From Spirochaetaceae bacterium (GTDB lineage Bacteria; Spirochaetota; Spirochaetia; B11-G9): a DNA stretch of 7,725 bases. The translations under genes and the position numbers were made by a program. The stretch is from NCBI GenBank assembly GCA_030643345.1, contig DAOWMA010000084.1, positions 1 through 7,725 on the forward strand, given 5' to 3'. Each line of letters starts with the position of its first letter. Within the stretch, counting starts at the first letter, position 1. The notes beneath the pieces were generated by a model. It was not told where the DNA came from, made no database searches, and saw nothing but the letters and a program-made list of their open reading frames with translations. Shown piece after piece: positions 1 through 5,672 of the stretch.

Positions 1-708
1 GCTTTTGTCTGTTAACTCCCGGGGATGGTTATACTGTGTAATAAAAAAAAGAGGTTTATATTTTGAAAGTAAATCTGTTAAAGAATCTGTAATCCTGGAA
101 GGAAGAACAACAGGCATCCTGCTTGCCAGACGAAAAATAATATCCGGTCTGAATTCTTTAAAAACAGAAAGAAGTTCTTCCAGTTTACTGTCATCCATAA
201 TAAGAGGATCTCCCCCGGATATTATTATCTCCTCTATTTCCGGATGGAATTTTAAATACTCACCAGCTCTATGGATCTCGCTTTTTGTCAGGGGCGGTGG
301 ATCAGTAGATAGATAATCCCTGCGAAAACAATGCCGGCAATACATTGCACAGGTGTCAGAAGCCAGGAACAGGACCCTGTCTGGATATCTGTGAATCAGT
401 CTTTCGGTAACTTTATAACTATTCTCCCCAAGAGGATCATCTGTTTCACATGACAGAGTTATATGCTCACCTGCCTGAGGCATAAATTGCCTCCGTATTG
501 GATCGTCCGCATCAGAAAAAGCCAATCCAAAGTAATTCTTCGGCACAGAGATTCTAAATCTATCGGATTCTGTTTTAAAATAATCTTCTTCTGGTAGAGA
601 AAGCTCAAAATCTACAGGAAAATCACTGGCAGACCGGTAACACTCTAATAGTTGTTTTTTCCATCCTCCGGTTTCCTGACTCCCGTCTCCGGTCTCTGTT
701 TCTCCCAT
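1..708 (-). CDS. KamA/EpmB-family radical SAM aminomutase (lysine 2,3-aminomutase-like), C-terminus cut off by window edge
   Basis: This is a radical SAM, PLP-dependent aminomutase of the lysine 2,3-aminomutase family. KamA interconverts L-alpha- and L-beta-lysine; EpmB makes beta-lysine for elongation factor P modification. The 236 visible residues contain DPLGE (91-95), RYPDRVLFL (107-115), the [4Fe-4S] motif CAMYCRHCFRR (C120, C124, C127), SGGDPL (164-169), MPVVLPSRIT (198-207) and YNHPREL (226-232). The PLP lysine and the residues binding the substrate amino group lie downstream, outside the window. CFRR after the cluster resembles EpmB, whereas MYCRHC, VVLPSRIT and the NHP motif resemble KamA, so no symbol is given. 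The ATG at 708 is the first possible start, because an in-frame TGA lies 12 bases upstream. It begins 4 bases after the SPOR gene's stop, and an AGGAAG overlapping that stop sits unusually close to the ATG. The family call is firm; the subfamily is open. Confidence 0.92.
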   Translation of the reverse strand, partial: MGETETGDGSQETGGWKKQLLECYRSASDFPVDFELSLPEEDYFKTESDRFRISVPKNYFGLAFSDADDPIRRQFMPQAGEHITLSCETDDPLGENSYKVTERLIHRYPDRVLFLASDTCAMYCRHCFRRDYLSTDPPPLTKSEIHRAGEYLKFHPEIEEIIISGGDPLIMDDSKLEELLSVFKEFRPDIIFRLASRMPVVLPSRITDSLTDLLSKYKPLFFITQYNHPRELTDKS

Positions 709-712
709 CTTC

Positions 713-1405
713 CTAATTCACAGTTTTCTGTACATAAACCTGGGAAATGTAACTCTTCTCGTAGGATTCTATCGCTTTGACCCATCCAAGGAATTTCTCT
801 GCTTCAGCATGACTGGCATATGGCCCCATTCTAACACGGTAATAATCATCACTACCTACAGTTTTTATTGTTACCAGATTAGACAAACCTTTATCTGAAA
901 GAGACTTACTTGCGTCTTCAGCTCTGGACCTACTGGTAAAAGATCCAGCCTGTATCCAGTACTCGAGAACATTAACCACCCGTGGTGCTGGTGATGCTGG
1001 TGGTGCTGCTGTTTCAGAAACACTTTCTTGTTCTACCTTTGCAGGTTCCTGCCTTACAACAGGAGTACTTACAACAGAAGGAGTTATATCTTCACCGACT
1101 TTCTCCAACTGATCATCAGTAACCAGACTTATATCAGATTTTCCATCTTCGTTTTCACCATAAACGATAGAAAACCCCTCTTCCTCATCTGAAGAAGACT
1201 CTATCAATCCTGGAAAATCCTCCCCCTGTCTTACCCACTCAACAGGATCAAAATCTATAGAAGCTGTCTCCTGATCATTTGATGGTGTGCTGTCTTCTGT
1301 TGCGGCAACTCTTCCGGGATAAAACCATACAACTCCGGCTATAGATACTATAAAAAGAAATAAAGTTACTGATAACAAGATCCACAGTATTTTTTTCTGT
1401 TCCAT
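713..1405 (-). CDS. Membrane-anchored SPOR-domain protein
   Basis: A 230-residue protein with one N-terminal membrane segment (about residues 6-29, WILLSVTLFLFIVSIAGVVWF after a short Lys-bearing cytoplasmic end). A long acidic linker rich in Asp, Glu and Ser follows (about 35-110), then an Ala/Pro/Val-rich stretch (about 111-145). The C-terminal SPOR domain (about 147-228) shows the typical YWIQAGSF opening strand, an Ala-rich helix with 'SRAEDASKSL', and the YYRVRMGPY strand followed by another helix. SPOR domains bind glycan strands stripped of stem peptides and often bring proteins to division sites, so the domain should lie in the periplasm. The ATG at 1405 lies 2 bases after the coaE stop, and a GAGAGAG stretch inside the coaE end can serve as ribosome binding site. 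The SPOR assignment is clear. The specific role is unknown and no named family (FtsN, DedD, RlpA) fits better than another. Confidence 0.88.
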   Translation of the reverse strand: MEQKKILWILLSVTLFLFIVSIAGVVWFYPGRVAATEDSTPSNDQETASIDFDPVEWVRQGEDFPGLIESSSDEEEGFSIVYGENEDGKSDISLVTDDQLEKVGEDITPSVVSTPVVRQEPAKVEQESVSETAAPPASPAPRVVNVLEYWIQAGSFTSRSRAEDASKSLSDKGLSNLVTIKTVGSDDYYRVRMGPYASHAEAEKFLGWVKAIESYEKSYISQVYVQKTVN

Positions 1406-1407
1406 TT

Positions 1408-1995
1408 CTACACTCTCTCTTCAAACATGTCTATTAAAGTATTAACTTTCATTTCCAGACCAGCTCTGGTTTTCATGTTTTGTATAATATGAATATCGAC
1501 ATCTTCCACCCAGTATTTAGCATCTAGTTTACGTTGACCGTAAATACGCTTTAAAATTTGAAGCAATGGGATTTTATCTCTACCCTTTGCACGTTTAATC
1601 CGGATAAAGAGATTAGATTCAATCCATAAAACAGAGTTACACAAACCATTCAACCCCATACGGTGCAGTATTGCAGCATTAATAAGTATATTTTTATCTT
1701 TGTTATTTTTTATTTCCTGTTTACAACGATCCACCATTTCAGGATGAATGATAGATTCAAGACGACTAAGGGAGGTCCTATTGTTAAAAACAATGGAACC
1801 AAGCTTTTTTCGATCAATACTTCCATCTTTATATAAAATGCCCTGACCAAAAACTTTTACTATATCAATTCTCATCTTTACAAGTGCGTCATGGCCAAAA
1901 CGATCCACATCCAGCTCATACCAGCCCCTGTCAGTAAAAACCCTACCTGCCATATTTTTGCCGGAACAATATTTTCCGGTTAATCCCAGAACCAC
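1408..1995 (-). CDS. coaE: Dephospho-CoA kinase (CoaE), divergent P-loop
   Basis: CoaE catalyses the last step of coenzyme A synthesis, phosphorylating the 3'-hydroxyl of dephospho-CoA with ATP in the cytoplasm. The 195-residue length is usual. Visible family features are the N-terminal GLTG and P-loop (residues 4-14), LDVDRFGHDAL (28-38, matching the DAD-x-I-x-H motif), DGSIDRKKLGSIVF (57-70), IHPEM (83-87), RAKGRD (135-140, with lid Arg139), and a late 'QNM' matching the usual DN. Two deviations stand out. The P-loop is GKYCSGKN, with Asn14 where Ser/Thr is normal, and the 'PLL-E' motif after the central strand reads INAAILHRMGL. The start is GTG, directly after the polA TAA in the same frame, so no earlier start is possible. 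A GGGGAG at 2007-2012, inside the end of polA, is 11 bases upstream. The gene looks intact and is most likely functional; the deviations are probably lineage-specific. Confidence 0.88.
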   Translation of the reverse strand: MVLGLTGKYCSGKNMAGRVFTDRGWYELDVDRFGHDALVKMRIDIVKVFGQGILYKDGSIDRKKLGSIVFNNRTSLSRLESIIHPEMVDRCKQEIKNNKDKNILINAAILHRMGLNGLCNSVLWIESNLFIRIKRAKGRDKIPLLQILKRIYGQRKLDAKYWVEDVDIHIIQNMKTRAGLEMKVNTLIDMFEERV

Positions 1996-4692
1996 TTAAT
2001 GAAAATCTCCCCATCTTTTACCCGTCTCAATACTGGTACGTAATGGTATACTTAAAGTTACAGCAGCTTCCATCTCTTCTTTTACAAGTTTTTCCATTAT
2101 TGTAAGTTCAGAATCGGGCACTTCAAAGATAAGCTCATCGTGTACCTGAAGTATCATTCGTGAATTAAGGTCCTCTTCCCTGAGCCTATGGGCAAGTTTC
2201 AACATTGCCAGTTTTACAATATCTGCAGCAGAACCCTGAATAGGAGTATTAACTGCCATTCGCCGGGCACTCGATTTCTCAGTCTTATTTCTGCTGTTGA
2301 TACCGGGAATAAACCTCTCCCGTCCCATGAGAGTACTGACTTTTCCTGTTTTCTCCGCATCAGCAATAACCTTATCCATAAAGATACGAATACCACTATA
2401 CTTGTCAAAATATGATTTTATAAAATTTTCTGCTCTTGCTCTGGGGATTCCAAGATCTCTTCCAAGTCTGAACGGTGACATTCCATACATAATACCAAAA
2501 TTAATAGTTTTTGCAATTCTACGATCATCTTTTGTTATTTCTTCTACGGGTTTATCAAAAATAAGAGCACCTGTTTCACTATGAACGTCATTCCCGGACA
2601 TGAAAGCTTTCTTCAAAGCAGAATCTCCGGAAAGATGAGCAAGAACAACCAGTTCAATCTGTGAATAATCAGCACTTAGTAAGGTGTGACCATCTTCAGC
2701 GATAAAAGCTGATCTGATCCGACGGCCCTCCTCTGATCTAATAGGTATATTCTGTAAATTGGGATCTCTGCTCGACAGTCTTCCTGTTGCTGTTCCAGTC
2801 TGATTGAGGTTTGTATGGACCCTTCCTGTTTCTGAATTTACATATTCCGGCAGAGCATCTACATAGGTTGACTGTAATTTCATAAGTGTACGGTATCTTA
2901 GAATCATTTTCGGAACAACATCTTCTTTTGAGAGGATTTCAAGTACACTTGAATCTGTTGAATAGCCGGTCTTTGTTTTCTTCACAGGTTGGAGCTTTCG
3001 TTCTGTAAAAAGTATCACCTGAAGCTGCTTCGGTGAGTTTATATTAAATTCTTTTCCACATTCGATATAAATATCGTCCTGAAGCCGCGCAAGTTTTTCT
3101 CTCAATTCTATTCCAAATTTATCTAAAGCGCTTGAATTGAGCTTTATTCCATTAAACTCAATATCTGCAAGGATCTGAACCAGTGGCATTTCCAGATCGT
3201 AAAAAATCTTCTCAAGATCCCTGCTCTTTAATTCTTTTGAAAAACGTTTATACAACCGGAAAGTTATATCTGCATCCTCCGCAGCATATGGAGAGGCTGT
3301 TTCGAGGCTTATATCCGAAAACAGACTGCCTTTGGGAACAATATCTTTATATTTAACAGTAGAATAATCCAGCAGTTTATCAGCTAAAATATCCATACCG
3401 TATCCGGAAGCAGCAGTGTCAAGAATCCATGCAGCAACCATGGTATCAAAAGCAAGATTACTAACCTGAACACCCCATTTTTTTAAAACCTTGTAATCAT
3501 ATTTAAAATTATGGCCTATAAGTTTGAGCTCTGAATCACTGGTAATATCAATTATACGAGTTTTAACTTCATCTTCATCTAAATAAGTTTCTCCGTCTGC
3601 ATAGAGAGGAATATAGCAGCCCCTGCCGGAGGAAACAGACAATGAAAATCCAACAGGTGCAGCTTGCATAGAATCAATATTATCTGTTTCAATATCAAGG
3701 GCAAACCACTTATTTTCCTTTACAAGAGATACCCATTCATCTAATTTCTGAAGAGTAAAAACCGTAGAATACAAACTTTTAGCGGAATCCAAATCTGCTG
3801 TATCTTTCTCCAAATCTGCACTTTTACCGGAAATTTTCTGAACACGCCTTACCAGACGGTCCATTCCATGCTTCTGAAGAAGAGGGATTATAGCAGATAA
3901 ATTCAGTTTTTTAAGGTTGTAATCATCAATAATAATTTCTTTTTCCATATCATAGTTAAGAACAATCAGCTTTTTACTAAGATAGGCATTATCTTTATTT
4001 TCACTTAATTTCTGGACCTGTCCCTTTGTACAGGAACCAATATTATTATAGATACCATCCAGGGTACTATATTTTTCCAATAAAGCTGCTGCCGTTTTGG
4101 GGCCGATACCCCGAACACCGGGAATATTATCTGATGAATCTCCAACAAGAGAAAGATAGTCAACAATCTGATCGGGCCTGACACCCATTTTCTTAAAAAC
4201 AAGTTCAGGTCCAATATCAATATACTCTCCTTTCTCCGGTCTTAGCATGTGAACATTCTCTGTAACAGTCTGCATTAAATCCTTATCCGCAGAGATAATA
4301 TAGCAGAAGAACCCCTCAAGGCTCCCCTTTCGTGCAGCACAAGCCATAAGATCATCAGCCTCATAGCCATCCCTGGAAAGAACTGACAGATTCATAGCAT
4401 CAAGAAAATCCTTAATAACAGGGACCTGTTCATGGAGATCATCAGGCGCCTTTTCCCTGTTCGCCTTATATTCCGAATACATAAGATGCCTGAATGTTGG
4501 TACATGAGAATCCATTAAGACCACAAAACTATCCGGTTTATGTTTCTCTAAAAGAGAAATCAAAGTACTGAAAAATCCAAAAACTGCAGAAACATTCTGT
4601 CCGGCTGAGTTTCGTACCGGATTATTGATAAATGCCCAGTATGACCTGTATATCAGACTGTAACCGTCAAGAAGTAATAGTTTTTGTTTCAT
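1996..4692 (-). CDS. polA: DNA polymerase I, full length with 5'-3' and 3'-5' exonuclease domains
   Basis: Pol I fills gaps, replaces Okazaki RNA primers and takes part in excision repair. The 898 residues cover all three domains. The 5'-3' nuclease (about 1-290) shows LLLLDGYSLIYRS, YKANRE (75-80), GYEADDL (109-115), SADKDL (134-139), GDSSDNIPG (184-192) and a helix-hairpin-helix GIGPKTA. The 3'-5' exonuclease (about 305-490) keeps its four metal ligands: D333 and E335 (LDIETD), D399 (NFKYD), and D473 with Y469 (YAAED), matching E. coli D355, E357, D424, D501 and Y497. Proofreading is therefore predicted active. The polymerase domain has motif A ADYSQIEL (D675), motif B with R724, K728, F732 and Y736, and motif C QVHDEL (H851, D852). 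F732 predicts discrimination against dideoxynucleotides. One oddity is Val682 where motif A normally has Arg (E. coli R712). The ATG at 4692 overlaps the upstream gene's TGA as ATGA, suggesting translational coupling. Confidence 0.98.
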   Translation of the reverse strand: MKQKLLLLDGYSLIYRSYWAFINNPVRNSAGQNVSAVFGFFSTLISLLEKHKPDSFVVLMDSHVPTFRHLMYSEYKANREKAPDDLHEQVPVIKDFLDAMNLSVLSRDGYEADDLMACAARKGSLEGFFCYIISADKDLMQTVTENVHMLRPEKGEYIDIGPELVFKKMGVRPDQIVDYLSLVGDSSDNIPGVRGIGPKTAAALLEKYSTLDGIYNNIGSCTKGQVQKLSENKDNAYLSKKLIVLNYDMEKEIIIDDYNLKKLNLSAIIPLLQKHGMDRLVRRVQKISGKSADLEKDTADLDSAKSLYSTVFTLQKLDEWVSLVKENKWFALDIETDNIDSMQAAPVGFSLSVSSGRGCYIPLYADGETYLDEDEVKTRIIDITSDSELKLIGHNFKYDYKVLKKWGVQVSNLAFDTMVAAWILDTAASGYGMDILADKLLDYSTVKYKDIVPKGSLFSDISLETASPYAAEDADITFRLYKRFSKELKSRDLEKIFYDLEMPLVQILADIEFNGIKLNSSALDKFGIELREKLARLQDDIYIECGKEFNINSPKQLQVILFTERKLQPVKKTKTGYSTDSSVLEILSKEDVVPKMILRYRTLMKLQSTYVDALPEYVNSETGRVHTNLNQTGTATGRLSSRDPNLQNIPIRSEEGRRIRSAFIAEDGHTLLSADYSQIELVVLAHLSGDSALKKAFMSGNDVHSETGALIFDKPVEEITKDDRRIAKTINFGIMYGMSPFRLGRDLGIPRARAENFIKSYFDKYSGIRIFMDKVIADAEKTGKVSTLMGRERFIPGINSRNKTEKSSARRMAVNTPIQGSAADIVKLAMLKLAHRLREEDLNSRMILQVHDELIFEVPDSELTIMEKLVKEEMEAAVTLSIPLRTSIETGKRWGDFH

Positions 4693-5123
4693 ATTCTTAC
4701 ATCTACAAACTGCGGAAATAATTGGAGTGACGAAGATGAGAGATAGTTGGATTTTTTTATAAACAAATTCAGCCTGGATGCCGCTTTTCCCAGTGAAGTT
4801 TTTAATAAATTTCTGTTTGTTTTACTTAGATCCCTAATTTCATTATGGCGAACACCAGCCTTTTCTCTAAGCATATCCAGTTCAGACGAACAGACAGAAT
4901 CTGCTGATTCATAACTTTTAATAACCCTGTTTAATTCATATAGTTTTGTTATAAGACTCTTCTCAATCAGAGAATATTCTTCCAGTCTACAACCGTCATT
5001 ATTCAATAAGGTAATATTCTCATTTATTGAAACAAATTCAAGATAAAGAATTTTTATAATTTTCAAAGATAGTAATTCGTGCTGTTTGTAGAGTTTAAAG
5101 AGTTTTATTTCACAAGGATCCAT
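4689..5123 (-). CDS. Small helical protein, candidate FlgN/FliT-type flagellar chaperone
   Basis: A 144-residue protein predicted to be nearly all helical, with no signal peptide or membrane segment. A long amphipathic first half carries 'LEEYSLIEKSLITKLYELN' (an EK-x-LI pattern as in FlgN-type chaperones). A second helical stretch, 'LSKTNRNLL' and following, resembles the N-x-N-x-LL region of FlgN. The tail is Ser-rich and ends PQFVDVRI. Its position directly behind fliS is where a second export chaperone (FliT or FlgN) often lies. If that is right, it would bind hook-associated proteins or filament cap in the cytoplasm. The start chosen is the ATG 13 bases after the fliS stop, preceded by a weak TTGGG. 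An in-frame TTG at 5147 would add 8 residues, overlap fliS by 11 bases, and has a GGCGGA upstream. The stop overlaps the polA start by 4 bases. The gene is convincing; the function is inferred from position and helical pattern only. Confidence 0.72.
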   Translation of the reverse strand: MDPCEIKLFKLYKQHELLSLKIIKILYLEFVSINENITLLNNDGCRLEEYSLIEKSLITKLYELNRVIKSYESADSVCSSELDMLREKAGVRHNEIRDLSKTNRNLLKTSLGKAASRLNLFIKKSNYLSSSSLQLFPQFVDVRI

Positions 5124-5136
5124 AATACCCAAAGAA

Positions 5137-5568
5137 TTAACCCGCAATATTTATTCCGCCGGTCCTTCCACCAAGCCCTGTGCTAACACCGGCTTTACCA
5201 ACAACTTCTGTCCATGCACTCCTTAAATCTGTAAGATAAGTACGTACTTTCTTAAGAAGTTCAATATCTTTATTAAAATTGGCATCCATAAGCTGCTGAT
5301 TAAAAAACATGTACAAACTAAAAAGAGAGCTTGCTATCTCTCCACCCTTATCAAAATCAAGAGATACTATCAGCTCTGTAATAAGATCCTGGGCCTTTAT
5401 TATTGAGTTACTCACATTATCCAGCTTATAGCTGTCATTTTCAAGATCTTCCTGGGCAATATTCAGCTGACGAATTGCCTCATCGTATATCATGAGAATC
5501 AATTTGCCCCCACTGGCAGTCTTAATACGTGTTTCCTTGTATGCACTCAAACGATTGAATGTAGCCAC
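5137..5568 (-). CDS. fliS: Flagellin export chaperone FliS
   Basis: FliS binds the disordered C-terminus of newly made flagellin in the cytoplasm, prevents early polymerisation and delivers it to the flagellar export gate. The 143 residues show the family pattern: an N-terminal YKETRIKTAS (10-19, including the conserved Tyr10), KLILMIYDEAI (22-32), the helix IIKAQDLITELIVSLD (56-71), KGGEIA, LYMFFNQQLMDAN (85-97) and the final helix 'LTDLRSAW' (112-119). The helical core ends near residue 124. Residues 124-143 form a Gly-rich tail containing GLGGRTGGINIAG, longer and more ordered in composition than in most FliS proteins. The start is GTG, supported by a strong GGAGGAG at 5574-5580 with a 5-base spacer; no ATG competes nearby. 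It is the first gene after the promoter at 5597-5625 and probably leads the operon. Confidence 0.96.
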   Translation of the reverse strand: MATFNRLSAYKETRIKTASGGKLILMIYDEAIRQLNIAQEDLENDSYKLDNVSNSIIKAQDLITELIVSLDFDKGGEIASSLFSLYMFFNQQLMDANFNKDIELLKKVRTYLTDLRSAWTEVVGKAGVSTGLGGRTGGINIAG

Positions 5569-5573
5569 TCTAA

Positions 5574-5580
5574 CTCCTCC
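5574..5580 (-). promoter_or_regulatory. Strong ribosome binding site of fliS
   Basis: On the minus strand this reads GGAGGAG, 5 bases before the GTG at 5568. It is the best Shine-Dalgarno in the window and fixes the non-ATG start of fliS. By contrast, the downstream genes of the operon have weak or embedded sites and probably rely on coupling. Confidence 0.85.
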
Positions 5581-5596
5581 ACCTAAGGATACTTAA

Positions 5597-5625
5597 AATA
5601 TAGAAATATCCGGACCTCATTGCAA
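5597..5625 (-). promoter_or_regulatory. Predicted sigma70-type promoter of the fliS-polA-coaE operon
   Basis: On the minus strand, TTGCAA (5625-5620, 4 of 6 matches to the -35 consensus) and TATATT (5602-5597, 5 of 6 to the -10) are separated by exactly 17 bases. Transcription would start near 5590, giving a leader of roughly 20 bases that ends in the strong fliS ribosome binding site. No similar spaced pair was noticed in the very short gaps downstream, so this may drive everything from fliS to the left edge. No match to the flagellar sigma28 or sigma54 consensus was found, which suggests that these chaperones are made as housekeeping genes. The site is predicted by eye. Confidence 0.6.
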
Positions 5626-5634
5626 GTGTATAGA

Positions 5635-5648
5635 TATAATTTATTATA
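5635..5648. repeat. Short A+T-only inverted repeat in the intergenic gap
   Basis: TATAATTTATTATA is a perfect 6-base inverted repeat around a 2-base centre. It contains no G or C and is not followed by a clear U tract on the minus strand, so it is a poor intrinsic terminator for the upstream gene. One arm, read on the minus strand, is a perfect TATAAT that could be a second -10 element, but the sequence 17-18 bases upstream does not resemble a -35. It could equally be a protein site or chance in an A+T-rich gap. Confidence 0.3.
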
Positions 5649-5672
5649 CCCTGCATCATTTTTTCCTATTCT

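Noticed and set aside
5..316. Open frame of about 103 codons on the plus strand
   Set aside because: It lies antisense to the clearly recognised radical SAM gene, has no family resemblance, and overlaps the conserved region with the iron-sulphur and SGGDPL motifs.
985..1012. GCT/GGT-rich near-repeat tract
   Set aside because: It encodes the Ala/Pro-rich linker of the SPOR protein and is simple low-complexity coding sequence.
2188..2584. Open frames on the plus strand, and one in another minus frame, inside polA
   Set aside because: They overlap the Pol I motif B region, which is strongly conserved, and show no protein-like pattern of their own.
4005..4220. Alternative-frame minus-strand open frame inside polA
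   Set aside because: It is a shadow of the 5'-3' nuclease and helix-hairpin-helix coding region.
5618..5640. Possible sigma54 promoter (a TTGCA is present)
   Set aside because: The required GG element upstream of TTGCA is absent; the same TTGCAA works better as a sigma70 -35 with a 17-base spacer.
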